64,000 nucleotides of DNA. Origin: Scatophagus argus. Its lineage: Eukaryota; Chordata; Actinopteri; Scatophagidae. The position numbers and the translations under genes were made by a program. Each line of letters opens with the position of its first letter. Position 1 is the first letter of the stretch. The DNA lies in NCBI RefSeq assembly GCF_020382885.2, contig NC_058515.1, positions 9,345,223 to 9,409,222 on the forward strand, in the 5' to 3' direction. The notes under the pieces are model-generated. The model was not told the origin of the DNA and did no database searches. It was given only the letters and a program-made list of their open reading frames with translations. Positions 50,640-62,932 of the stretch are shown one piece after another.

Positions 50640-51010
50640 CTCATGGTCCCTCCTCATCCCTCCCATAGCTGAATGGTCTCTCCCACCCTCGGATGGCCCC
50701 CTGTTTTATCAAACCTGAGCAAACAGAATGGTTTGGTCCGCTGCAGGTGTCCAAAGCCCTGTCAAACCCTTTGCTTTGTTCACAATGAGCCCTCTTTTAT
50801 CTGGAGACCTGGAGTAAAGGAGTGGATGGAGAGATAGCAGGGGCGAGGAAGAAACATAAATAGATTGCTTTGACCCAATGAGGACAGACCACATAAAGCC
50901 ACATCTGAAAGGACTCCTTTAGTGTTTTATTAATGACCCAGTAGGTTATGCCCGGTCTATTTATTGATTCCTTCATCAGTCCTTTCATACAGTCAAAGAC
51001 TTTCTTTATG
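50640..51010. promoter_or_regulatory. candidate conserved non-coding element upstream of gpr78
   Basis: Mixed-composition, non-repetitive stretch without exons, including CCAAAGCCCTGTCAAACCC, CTTTGCTTTGTTCACAATGA (CTTTGTTC resembles a Sox/TCF-type site) and TTTATTAATGACCCAGTAGG. 51011-54160 to the right holds nothing recognised apart from short homopolymers. Confidence 0.25.
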
Positions 51011-54000
51011 AAGCTTTCAAATATATTACGCAAGTCTTTTGGATGCCTCTGCAACAGATACGGTGAGGGATAGTGCAGGAGTTCATTGTATCAAACTGCT
51101 GACTACAGTATTTGCGTTGGATTTAAAGAGCATTCTTTTGATTCGGACCACAAGGGTCACAAAGACATTGTTATTGCAGAGGGTTCATGACCACAGGAAA
51201 ACAAACTGTGTCTCTTGGCAGTGGTTGCTCTTGCAGAGGGAGCAGCGCACCAGCAGACTGTAACCTGAGTCTGAGTGGAACAGATTGACAGTGAGCCGCT
51301 AAGCACATTGAGCAGACACACTGCATTCATTATCATTAGGCGACAGGAGCGCTTTGAAGCCAGCCGGAGCACCAGTGGGCAGACGGAGCAGACCAGCAGG
51401 CACGTGATGCAGCATTAGCTTCTGCAGAAAAGAGCCTCATGAAAACGTGCAGGCACACTGATGAAGAAAACGCTACTTAACAAGCCTTTTACAGGGAGAG
51501 TGTTAAAAAAAAAAAACAGGCCAGTCCTGTGGGGATGATGTTGTGCAGAGATCACAAATGCTTGGAAAGATTAATGTGCCTCTGCATATGAAAGATCTGA
51601 CTTAACAATAACATTATGAGAGTTAACAATGAGCTACTTTTTAAGTTGGTGAGCAAACCAGCTGTCTGTGAATTTGCTTCATCCACATGTTAAACTATAT
51701 TATTATCATAGACATGGTAGGAGTCATGTAATATCTGGTCAAAATTTGTGGTGGAAATACCGTGCCAAAAAGCCAATAAGTGGACCTTTAGTTTAAGCAA
51801 CTGAGGTAAAATGTGCTGCAACAGAGCATATCAAACACTCTCAATATTCTCAGTGTTGTGAATTTAGTCTTTAATTAGACAATCCCTGATTTAATTAAGC
51901 TAATTTTAGACTTCTTTTTCAGTCAGGCAAAATCATGTGTGAAGCTAAGCTCAAACACAGATGGATTTTTCGGTTTGTAATACTTCTATTTATGAAACCA
52001 GTTTGCAAAGATTTTCCCTGACTTTCTGCAGAGGATTAAAAGAAAGTCAGTGTAAAAGAGTTGATCATGTTAAATGTGAAAGTAACCAAGACCTAACCAA
52101 GCTGCGTTCATCACAGGAATCAGCTCAAAGGCACTAAGAGTTACTAATTTTGGCACCTACTCCTTATGGTGTCCTTCACTGGGTACAGAGAGTACTATGC
52201 AGAGTACGGTACAGCTTTGTAAATTATCACTCTGTCCAATAATGAGCCCATCACTGTCATCCTTAACAAAACCCACAGTTTAATGACCCTCTGCAATTAC
52301 ACCATACTATTATACCATTACAGCGTGACACAGATGGATTTCATGGGGTGCATTTTCCTAAAAGGATAAATGTTCATTGTTATTCATTGCTGGTGTTGGA
52401 TGAAAACCGCACGTCTCCAAACGGGTACATTGTTTGAAATGAGAAATTGGTTTGAAAAGTTTTCCTGCTGACTTTCAATACACAAGCTGTACAATGGGTG
52501 TCTGAAGGACTTTGTTAAACCCACTCGCACATAAAAGACGTGTTAATCAACGTCAGATCACGTGATTAAGATTCTTCTCAAATGATATTTTCACAAAGTG
52601 CCATGAGAGAACTGAATGCTTGCTAAATCTCTCTCTGAGCAGTGACTGTCCAGTCATAACTTAGCAAGCACAACAACAGCAGCTGGACTTGCCTTACTGC
52701 ATTTTCCTACATGTTGAGATAGTGCAGCGATAACTTGCATATCGAAAGGTCTTTTTTTTTTACCTCCCCTACAACCGAAAATACAAAAACAAATGCATAA
52801 GTTATGTATATGATCATAAGTTGCAGGTATTGGCATGTTCAGCTTGCCACCTGCAGCAACCCATCCAGGGTTACTTCCAAGGCCAGGGGTCATTTTTTGA
52901 GATGGCTAATCATGAGTAACAGATCTACTGTAAACCCCATTCATGAACACTGATTTAGGCTAACTTGTTATCCAAGACAGCATTTTGTCCAGCAACAGCT
53001 GTCATTCTTGCTGATAACGTCAAAGAAATCCTCTCATCTATAAGTGAAATAATTCAAAAGCAAGCTGTTTCGAAAATATATACGAATTCCAAGCGGCACA
53101 TCTGCTTCTGTTATTGTAAACTGCAAGAAGGGCAAAGGCAGCAAAGACTCAAGTGTTGGCAAATTATTCCCTGCCCTGTCTGTCTCTTTTCACTAAAATC
53201 TATCAAATTATTTCATTTCTGTCCAACAATAAGCTTTATCATCAGTTTCTATCAACTTAATACAGCACTTTGTGGGTTTTGAAGATCGTGGAGCTGAGCA
53301 GTTACAGCAGCATGAGACTGGGTCAGCGTTTTTCTTCTCCACTGCCAGTGAATATATTATGAGATCTATAATTTCACCATCTGTCCCCCTGTGCCCCGGC
53401 CCTCCGCCATAGTAAATACACACACAGTCTTGAAGCATTGACTCACTCCTGTCAAGCTCCTCCCGTTTTCTTCTCTCCGAACACACACAGATCTGACGCC
53501 TAATCCCAGCGATAGCAGTTTGTCCTGCCTGTGCATCTCACAGTACCTCTACCCTCTTACTCATCCATGTCTAGTCTTTACTGATGAATGTTCTGGAGGA
53601 CAGCACCCCCCCGTCCCCCCCCCGCACATCCCCAGAACTGAACGTACCCACAGTTTTCTGCTTCAAGGCATTTTCCATGCTGGGATGCCCTTAAAGGTGT
53701 GGACCGCAGTGTAGTGACTCATGCTAAATAAGTCGCATGAGTCACGGAGGGCCGAGCAGGAAAACAGTCACTACACACCCTCATCTGAGTCAGGACAGCC
53801 ACCTTACGCTTTCTGACACAGCAGATGCATGCAGCCATTGGATATTTATAAGGATTTTACAAGGCTGCGTAGTGTTAGCTTGAATTGGTAAGCGAGGTGT
53901 ACAACAGTGGAAGCATGAAGACGACAGAAGTCACTGGCTTGCATTGCACAAAGGAAGTGTGCACCTCCTCTCCAAAAACTGCCACCAGGGCAGCAGTGAA

Positions 54001-54060
54001 CAAGCTTGACGGCTCACTTGCCGAAAGTACAAGACTGCACTTGCACTAGGAAGTTCCCAA

Positions 54061-54082
54061 GTGTGTGTGTGTGTGTGTGTGT
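54061..54082. repeat. (GT)11 microsatellite
   Basis: Eleven uninterrupted GT units. Simple-sequence DNA, probably length-polymorphic. Confidence 0.95.
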
Positions 54083-54719
54083 AATTTTTCCTTACACTAC
54101 AACTGTTCCCACTGGCTTTGTCCTTAAGTGAAAATGTGAACTCGAATGTCATGTCCATTCTGAGTGAAAAGATGATAATCAGCCAGATCTAATTAGCACT
54201 CATCGCCTGTCAACATCTGAGGAAAAATGTTTTTTGAGCACTGAAGGCAAATCAGGAGCAGTTACGACCCCTATTGCATATGTGCGGGAGTTTATTGCCT
54301 TATTGCATGCTGCTTTTGCTGCTGTCGCTTTTATTGAAATATGAAGTAAAAAGACATACAGTAAGATGTATCTTTCTTTTTTAAAGCAGTACGGATTCAA
54401 CAACACAGCAGCACATCACTCTTTATCACTCAAAAGATCTTATCATGGAGGGGGGGGGTCATTAATTCATTTTGCACAAATCAGTATGATTTCAGTGATT
54501 TAGTCGCTGTGAGAAGCTCATTAATCAATGTGATACACACCAGCCTCAGATTTTGTGGCCTGTCCATGGCAGGATTGATTGTGCCACACTGGCAGACATC
54601 ATTACTTTTTTACTGTGGTCCATGCAGTATTAACAAGTGTTACATAACCCCTAATCAGAGAAGTAAAGTGAGGCTTAGAGAGACCTCCACACCAGCAAGC
54701 AATTTCTAGTTAATCTTTA

Positions 54720-54960
54720 ATTAAGCATAAGGTGCAGCGTTGATTCATCCTTTCTCGTCAAGTGCTATTTTCAGCCGACGTCGCCCACTCTTACCCTCTC
54801 TGGGGAGGCAGAGGGAGTCTTTAAAAGCAAAGAAGAGGCCACCAAACATTGCTGTCAAGGCGCGATTAGATTGAGGAAAGCCATTTCAAAGTGGATGGCT
54901 CTTTTGATTGCGAACATGCAGGCTTGTTTGAATAATGAACATGTTTGCTATTTGGGGCTT
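54720..54960. promoter_or_regulatory. candidate conserved non-coding element
   Basis: Dense, non-repetitive sequence (GCTGTCAAGGCGCGATTAGA, AAGCCATTTCAAAGTGGATG) starting with a TTAATTAAGCATAAGGTGC homeodomain-type cluster. No coding frame. A short similar-looking patch, CAGATCTAATTAGCACTCAT, lies at 54184-54203. Enhancer-like by eye only. Confidence 0.28.
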
Positions 54961-55448
54961 TTGGTGTTTGATATCAGAATCCCTTCTGAAGTGAGGCAGG
55001 TGGGTATTCAATTTAATCTATACAGTTAAACAGAAACAGGACGTCCCTCTGTGTGTTTTGGCACTTCATCATTTTGATGTTGCCACTGCGGCTGAGCTTG
55101 CATTATGCACTAAAAACCCATGCTTGATGTCATTACATGGCCGTGTTTCTCCCAGTAACACGGTGGTGACACATAATCATAATACTCTCAAAGACTGCCA
55201 CTAAATATTTTAGGCCCACAGTTTTTATTGGAGCGAAAGCACTCTGCATAGTATAAGGTATACAGCCTACATACAGTATGACAACATGTGTGGGGCATCA
55301 ATAATGTCTTATTTTTAAGCCTTTTTTTTTTGGACACTTAGAAAATCTACACAAGTTTGCATCGCCAGCCTCATGTGAGGATTATATGAGGCTATCAGGC
55401 TTACACCAGTCAGTGTGTCAGGGTTAGACGAGCAAGTTGCTTAACTGA

Positions 55449-55500
55449 TCTTAGCATAAGGATGGAAGCAGGGAGAACAAATCTAGCTTGGCTTGGCTTG
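55449..55500. repeat. fragment of the same foldback repeat family as 11271-11541
   Basis: CTTAGCATAAGGATGGAAGC then AGGGAGAACA and TCTAGCTTGGCTTGGCTTG parallels the left end of the 11271 element (CTTAGCATAAAGATTGGAGG, GGGGGAAACA). Only one end is present. Confidence 0.6.
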
Positions 55501-58500
55501 AGGCAGAGCATTTCCACAAAAGGATATAAGGCATGTAGACTTTAATACAAGTAAAAAATCTACATGGGAGTGATATTGACCTCATCTAACTCAAACTTTG
55601 AAGATGATCTAATTTTATTCTTCTTTAGGTGAAAATAATCTAAACCAAACGTGCGCTCCAGCGGTCAGCTTTAATTAAACCAGCAGCGCAGCAGCAGTCA
55701 TGTCTGTGTTTTGACACTGTTTGCCCTCCACTGTGCAGCCACATGTATCGGTTGAATTGTTTAGCTTTTCCTTACTGACCGCCAGCGGTGGCAACCTCCA
55801 ACACAAACACCACATACACACATTGACAGCTAATACATCAGTGTATTTGGAGAGGTTGTGGTTGATGAAAGGTAAACACTTTTCATGCACAGTCTGAACG
55901 CAGGATCGTGTCCATCCATCATGCAGCAATGCAGTGTGACTTCAGTCCAGGGTGTGACCGAGATTTGACAGCTGATTTCTTGGTAATGCAGTGTGATATC
56001 AGACAGAGTCAGAGTAGCTGTCAAAGCACAGTGGTCCAGTAGACTCAGCTGCTTTTGTGTCATTTGGGTCACCTCGACCCGTCTCCCATGGTAACGACAC
56101 CCTTTCACAGGTCTGTCTCTGTAGTAACCTCCATTTTCACTTCACATCAGTACTGCCGAGCTGTTCTCATGTTCGTCGGATGCATTTTCGTTCCTTTTTT
56201 TCGTTCCATTTTTTAATTCAGGTTGTTTTTCTGAAAGATATCTTAAGAACTGAGACAGACCATTTTCCTTTCTTTTGTGTTTTTTCCTTTTCATTTTCAA
56301 ATTTTTCTCCTTTCATGTGTCTTCTTCCTTTCAGAGGCACTGATCTGTTAGGCCATCTTTTTCTGGCTTGTTTGGATGATTTATGCTTTATTGGCTTGTG
56401 TGTTTTCTCCATCATAGTAATGCAATGAATATTTGGTCTCAGTTTTTATGAACCTTTTATATTCATCTACCATCACCCCTCACACTCCAAAATCCTGGAA
56501 AAGCTGAACCTGTGGGTGTGCGACAATCTGAGTGAAAGCAGCAGCGAGTCACTAAAGCGTAATGTCTGACGCTGTTGATGGTGTATTAAACCAAAAGAAA
56601 AACCATCAATCTAACCTGTGTCCCTGATCCACTAATGCTGCACAGCTTGTCAGTTAAAAGTTCAAAGTCTTTGTTTAACTTAGGGAAAGTTGGAAATAAT
56701 TTTCTGTGCTATGAAAGAGAAATCATTCTTTCATGTGTTTCACCTTTTGATCTGCGCTCTCAGGGAACATTTTGCTCTAAAGTCAGAATAAACTTGAATA
56801 AAAAATATGCTGCATAAATACCTAAAGGAGGGGGGGTGTTTCATCCAGTTTGAAGCATTTTACAGATGTCATGTTAACATGTAACCTGAGTGATGACTCA
56901 GCATTTTCATATTCCCCAGACTCTACAGGTGCTGAGATTGAAAGAGGAGGTAATTCAATAGCACATAGACAAGGAAAATCTATGTTCTGATCTGACGAGC
57001 AGAGGGGGAAAAGGACCGGGAAAGAGGGAATTCACACTCTGTGAGGCATCGCATTTTATCCAGTACACAGTATTAGATTAACATCTCATCAAATATTAAT
57101 TCAGTGGATTGGCTCTCAAGCTGCAGTTTCAACAAGAAAAAAAGAAACATATATTTTGATGCTGTGGATCAATCTGTGATGCAAAGTTATGATTTTGCGA
57201 TTCTGTCGCAAAAAGACGTCTCTGGGATCGAGTTTTAAAAATGAGATAAATCAGAGAATATGTGAGAGAATATCAGAGGGCTTCATATCTGCAGGAACAC
57301 ATAAACCACGTTCTAATTTTAACTGCAGGTAAATGTGAGTGCATTGGACAGATGCCACGGCACGGCCCCTGTGTGCATTGTGTATTTCCAGCTCTGTGTT
57401 GAGAGGAAGTGCCATCCACGCTTGGCAGCTCTCCACTCGCACAACGACAATTTTTTTGAATTTCTGAGTACGCGTTGAACGGTGAAATGTCAAATAGAAA
57501 CATTTCCAAACAAAATCTTTCTTCCCACACATCCAGCTCTTTCCCTTTCTGCAGGGGGACAGTTCATGTCATGTCACAGAGAGGAAGCACCAGGTGTGAC
57601 AGCGGGAGAGCCTAACACCCTTATCTCTGAGCATCACCCAGTTCAGGGTGGAGGGAGTCGGGTGGGGAGGTGAAGTGAGTGAAAAAGGGAGATCCTGCAG
57701 GTACCGTATGACACACTTGTGAGTAAGTGCACAAAAAAACGACTAAAAGCGCGTAATCTGCTGTGGCCATCTGCTTGTCAGCTGAAAGATACTCATCAAA
57801 TATCATCCTTGACTTATCAAACCTCAAGCAGAACAGGATTTAAGACATGTTGGAGAAACCTCACAGGAGCTCTTCTTTTTAAAGTAAGTTAAAGAACGAA
57901 CAAGTTAGAAAAAGTTCACTGAAGGGTTTTCAGATACATTAAGCTTTTTATTTGTGTTTTCTACTTCATCCATCCAAAAGGCAATTGCATAAATTCAAAA
58001 TATTTTTTTCTCAGCAGTGAGAGATTTTCCACCAAATAGCTCCATGAGTAAAAAGTACAAAAGAAATAAAATAATAATATACAATATCATAATAATAATA
58101 ATGAAGAACAAATAATTTATATTAATAACTAACACAGGTAGAACACTTACAGGACACCGGACTTATTCCACAGGTGGTCAGACACAACTTCATAATGTTG
58201 CTTCATATCTGTTGGATGTGTTATTCATGCTTGTTTGCCCTCTCACCATAATGACTTTATGTGCTGATAATGTCAGTGATTATGTTTGGACACAAGTTGT
58301 CCCCAAGTGGCCAATAAAATAAATAAATCAGTGCTTTAACTTAGCAGTAGTGGTATCAAGCCAGACAGACTCTGGATATGCATGGAAGGAAAGTTTGTTG
58401 TTTTTTTGTGGTGTGGGATAAATTAAAAATTCAAAAGTAACATCTTTGTTGGTTTGTACATTGTAGGAAACATATAGAAATGAAGTTAATACAAAACTCT

Positions 58501-59867
58501 GCAAAAATATTTAGCAAACGTCTGCAAAGTCTTTGTAAGACACGGCATCGTTAACCAAAGCATGAAGCTAACATTAGTTTACACAGCTTGTCTGTAATTT
58601 TAGATAGCAAAATGATATAATAATCGGCAGTTAGAAATGAGAAGCCTGCTTTTGTCTTCTAATGTTCGTCTTCTAAATCTGCCCTCATTTTTACGGTGAG
58701 AAAAGCAAGTTTGAAAGGTTTAACGCTAGGCTTTTTGCGAACTGTCAATTGAAAGGAAAGTGAGTTATTAAGTATATCCTAATCGTATCTTCCAACAGAT
58801 TCATGCGGACAGATGCTGACACAAAATAGTGTACTGAAACAACAGTCCTCTCCAGAAAACTCACAAATAAAATAAAAGTAAGATTTTCTAAGGCAGGCGA
58901 ACAAAAGATTTCAGTACAGTGACAGCTGTCAGCATTGCGGTCCTACATGGCTCGCTTTGCTGAGAGAGACTTCTGTACGTCCAAAATAGTGTCTTGGAGA
59001 CGCTACATTACATCGGGCCCCATGGTGCCACAATGAATAAAGCATGAGGGGAACACAGGAAAAGTTGCTGGCTTAGGCAAAGAGATGCAGGCGCTTCTCC
59101 CTGACCTAGATTTCAGGCATGGAGAGTAATTTTGTCTGTCCTTTCTTTGCTTTTTTATGCTTTTTTAAGCATCTCTAATGTATATGTATAGACGTGTATA
59201 TGGCCAAGGACATCTTTAGTTGTTGCAAGTAGTCGCTAATATATGAGGAGCTATTTGCAGATAAATAATTAGAACCTATTTTCAGTATCAAGCATTATGT
59301 GAGACTTGTGCACTTTTAAAGGAAACAGTTTGTTTACATAGCTCACATAGTTTTCCACTGGAACAGCAACAGCATCCTGATATCTGAAAACCAATTAAAC
59401 TGGAATTCATGTCGTGATTCGCAGCCTTTGTGTCAACAGTCGGGTTCTCAGTCTTATTAGCTTGTGTCCCTTGTATCCAAGCCACATCTACGCATGACCC
59501 CTCAACATAATATGAGCTATGAGCAGAGTTGCACTTCCTACTCAGATTGCTTTTTAATAGTTTTTTTAAGGTAATAAAATCCATAAAATATTATATATAG
59601 GTAAAATTATACAGCAGAAGCAAAGATTTGGGAAAAGTCAGAAAAAGTTTGTCTCAGAGAAATGCTTTCCTATCTTCTTGTGACCCTTTTGGCAGGGGGT
59701 TAAACATGAGACTGCAGATCATTCCCATGCAGCAGATGACTTATTTTGTCTGTATTTGGCTTCACTTTTGATCGAGGATTAGAGGAGGATCTCCAAAAAG
59801 TGCTAAAAATCAACCTACTGATTATGAAGTGATATGTTTGAAAACCCTGGAAAAAAAGAAGAGTTTG
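55501..59867. other. gene-free intergenic DNA, nothing recognised
   Basis: AT-rich with short A/T and G runs. No exon, RNA gene or assigned repeat. 58015-58140 is an especially AT-rich ATA/ATT-rich stretch. Confidence 0.45.
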
Positions 59868-59930
59868 TTGTGTAAAGCACTTTGGACTACGTCGTTCTTG
59901 TATGAAAAGTACCATAAAAAAAAAGTTTGT
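59868..59930. repeat. retroposon-like 3' tail fragment
   Basis: GTGTAAAGCACTTTGGACTA followed by TTGTATGAAAAGTACCATAA and an A-run resembles the 3' tail (TGTAAAGCxCTTTG...GTATxxAAAGxGCTATAxAAA) shared by fish LINE/SINE-type elements. Plus-strand orientation, body missing or unrecognisable. Confidence 0.6.
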
Positions 59931-60478
59931 TCGACTGGTTGATCTATCAAACTTTCACTTTCACACCAAATTAAATCCAGTTTTAACCTGGACACTTTCA
60001 CATCTTTTGACCTGCAAATACTAAAACTTGCTACATCCTTTACTTTACATGGTGTACAGAGAAAACTGTCTACGTGTTTGTATCAGTTTTTGGCACAACG
60101 ATGCATTCTTCAGAGGAGGTGCGCAGCGGACCTCCTATGAGGTGTTTACACGAGGGGTGGGGTGGGGAGGGGTGGAGGGGTGTGTGGGTGGGGGTAATTG
60201 AAATGATTGCTCTGATCTCCTTCTTTGGTCAGTAGTGCGAGACAAGTCATAATGATGGCTTATTGGATAGCGTACGGAAAGGGCTACGGTCAAAAGGTCA
60301 AGACAAGAGTGTGTTGTTGGTGACTGGGTAGGCGAACGCCTTCGCTCCCCAGCCACGTCACACTTCTCGGCAGTTAAATGTAGGCCAGCAGGTCGATTGG
60401 ATAGGATGATCTTTGCAGACCTCTGCAGGAGTATTTTCATGAATTGTGAATTGATTTCTTCCTGGAAGCATAATGATA

Positions 60479-60502
60479 TGTGTGTGTGTGTGTGTGTGTG
60501 TG
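60479..60502. repeat. (TG)12 microsatellite
   Basis: Twelve TG units followed by a G-rich stretch, GGGGGGGTGGGG. Another G-rich tract lies at 60153-60195. Both are simple-sequence DNA. Confidence 0.95.
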
Positions 60503-60994
60503 TTGGGGGGGTGGGGTTGAAACTGGTCATTAAAACCCACACATAGCTGTGCACATTATGACTGAGTACTGCCTGTCAAAACACAACCACATTCACTTTC
60601 AGCTCCAATAAGTCCATCACAGCTGAAGTACCATTTATGCCTCAATGGCCTTTCATCTCGCGTAAATGATCCATCAGTACTGAAAATTATCCGGGAAACT
60701 ATTAAGATGCTGCTTTTTTTCCCCCCCTCTCCCTGTGTTGAATGTGTGGTCAGACTGAGTAAATACGTCTACATCTTCATCAATATTCATTGACACAGCC
60801 ACTGATCTCCAGGGGATATGGGAGCATCCAGTCTGCTAATATGTAACTAACCCCGGGATGTCCCTCTTAGCCGCAGTATGGATCTATCATCTGAACAGGA
60901 AGGCAGGAATGGATTCAGTACACGTGAAATACAGCTGAGACTGGACTCACTGCTCATTTGGAGTCGTGTCCTTGATATAGATACAGGGTCAGTT

Positions 60995-61120
60995 CATTAA
61001 ATTATTATGACATACAAAATTATGAGATAGTAAAAAAGTATGACTTATGAGTTATGAGATACTACTTCAAAACTGTAAGTCATAATTATGACATAGATTA
61101 CCATAATAGTCAATATAGAC
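60995..61120. repeat. degenerate AT-rich satellite-like repeat
   Basis: Imperfect reiterations of TTATGAGATA / CATAATTATGACATA units (for example AAATTATGAGATAGTA, GAGTTATGAGATACTA, AGTCATAATTATGACATA). Such degenerate arrays are common in fish intergenic DNA. Confidence 0.6.
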
Positions 61121-62099
61121 TCCAGTCAAAATTCTGAGAAAGGTCAAAATTTAAAGTCGCTATCTGCACAGAGCAAATCATTAAGCGACCTGCGACATCT
61201 GCAAAATGTGATGAAAATGATGCCTTCATCATCTGCATGAGATCGAAAAACTGAATAAACCATCTGTCCTGTATGCCATGAAAGGTCTGATTGTCGTCGC
61301 TCACGTAAACAAACAAACCCGGAGGAGGCGCTTCCCACTAGCCGTCCCTGGGTGGGCCTTAGTGTCTTTGACATTTGAGCTGCAGGGTGACGGCAAGCTG
61401 TGTTTGAGACACAGCAGCCAGCAACCATCCAGAGGGGACGACATGCCGCTCGCCCATCAACTCCCGCCAACAAATAATTCATACCGCTAACATTTACTTT
61501 GTTCAAATGCCGTCCGGTCTTTATTCAGCGTCCTGCCTGTGAACCTCAAAGTACCTGTCTGAGGTGAAATAACTGTCCGAGCGGAGCTTTTAAAATGTTT
61601 ATGCAGCAGAGTGGAAAGTTGAAACATACCCTGAGTGCTATACAAACCCTTCAACAGGATTAAAAATGTTTCAAAAATAAAGAAAATTCAGGTAGATTTG
61701 ATAATCTTTATAAAGAAAAAGTGGCAGCTTGAAATACAATTTAATATACAGTAAGTATAAAATTCTCTGAGCTTTACAAAAGTCCACTTTTCAAATAAAT
61801 AAAAAGAAAGAAAAAATAATCAATTTAAATTAAATGTCAGCAGGCGATACAACTCCTTCAGTGAAATCTCAAGCTGCACCAGGAAGCATCTCGCAGATAA
61901 AAGAGGATACTGTGAACAAGATTTCCTGGAAATGATGTAACGTTGCATAAATATAACACACACTGCTTGGACCTGAACTTCTTACTCTTTGTGGCTGCAG
62001 GACTGAATGTGAGGATTTTACACAGCAGCTTCAAGCACTGGTTGACAGAGTGAGTGCTCTCAATTACAAAAGCAGTTTGTAATCAACTTAATAAATCAA
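61121..62099. other. 3' flank of trmt44
   Basis: Probably includes the trmt44 3' UTR. Otherwise AT-rich, with a moderately GC-rich patch at 61310-61480 whose open frames on both strands have no recognisable domain. Confidence 0.4.
61740..61745 (-). promoter_or_regulatory. possible trmt44 polyadenylation signal ATTAAA
   Basis: Minus-strand ATTAAA about 355 nt past the trmt44 stop codon. AATAAA also occurs at 61519-61524 (about 580 nt past it). Either could end the transcript. AT-rich context makes both weak evidence. Confidence 0.25.
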
Positions 62100-62932
62100 C
62101 TAAAGTGAAGGGGAGGGATGGGCCAATTCAAAGGCATCGTTTTTTATCTTCTTCAGAGGTCTGGTTGAGGGTCGGAGGTCGTCAGGTCCATGGGCGAAGG
62201 CACAGAGTTCGTCCTGCAGGGGGCAGCGCTGAGGGTGGTGGTCATGAAACCAGCAGGGACGAGTTTTCAGAGCACCGGGGGCAACGGGCTTCCTCTTGGT
62301 ATCCGCCCGAGAGGACTTCCTGTCCCGCCAGTCTCTTATGCACACCCTCCCTCCTTCCACTGAAAGCAAGGGAACAACAGGAAGATGCAAGACCTCTTCA
62401 GAATAAAATGCTTCTTACAAATGTTACGAGCAAATCTGTTTCTATCGACCAGGCCCTCCAGGAAACCAGCGTATCTTAAGTTAAATAGTACAAGTAAAGA
62501 AAAACTTAACTGTCAGCAACAACTGGATGTTTTTTGATGTTTAGCAGTTTAAAAACGCAGCGAAGGTGCTGTGGAAACACTCTGAATGTGCTGCAGCACT
62601 GATCTGGTGCTGTTTTTTTCTACAAGGTAATAGCAGTTTATGCTCATGGAGCATTCGCCATATGAAACTGATGGAAAATCACAGCTTCCCAGTGACCAAA
62701 AACGTTCATTCGTCAGTGAAAACTTATTTTAAACCACATAAGGGAAAATGTATTTTTCTGTTTTTGCTGTTTCTGTTTAGCTATGAAGCCATTTTGAAAT
62801 GTGTAGTCCAACTACCTCTGAAGACTTGGTGGTTGTTCTTGAGCAGAGTCTGAAGACCTCCACACTCCTTCTTCAAGAGCCGCAGGGTTTCCTGCTCCAA
62901 CAACCCAGCGACCTCGCTCACAGAGAGGCTGC
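62100..62932 (-). CDS. trmt44: tRNA (uracil-O(2)-)-methyltransferase TRMT44, 3' end only (last two exons)
   Basis: SAM-dependent enzyme forming 2'-O-methyluridine at position 44 of tRNA-Ser. Penultimate exon 62932-62816 (117 nt) encodes SLSVSEVAGLLEQETL, then KKECGGLQTLLKNNHQVFR, a hallmark of the family. The terminal exon 62359-62100 starts VEGGRVCIRDWR and ends at the stop at 62102-62100. The junction is phase 1 with GT-AG sites. The last exon also encodes a CCCH zinc finger (CWFHDHHPQRC, CPLQDELCAFAH; spacing C-x9-C-x6-C-x3-H), known in vertebrate TRMT44. The methyltransferase core must lie beyond the right edge. Position and orientation relative to gpr78 match the human order. Confidence 0.9.

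Larger units (their letters stand above)
43622..50640. other. gene-free intergenic DNA between gpr78 and trmt44 (left part)
   Basis: No exon recognised. It contains microsatellites (TTC at 43885-43907 and 48853-48871, TTA at 48875-48892), A-runs, and two repeat fragments listed separately. Open frames of up to 144 codons near 43734-44168 lack any domain and are not supported. Confidence 0.5.

Noticed and set aside
60135-60554. 139-codon minus-strand frame with His/Thr and Pro/Thr runs
   Set aside because: The runs are translations of the (TG)n and G-rich simple sequence.
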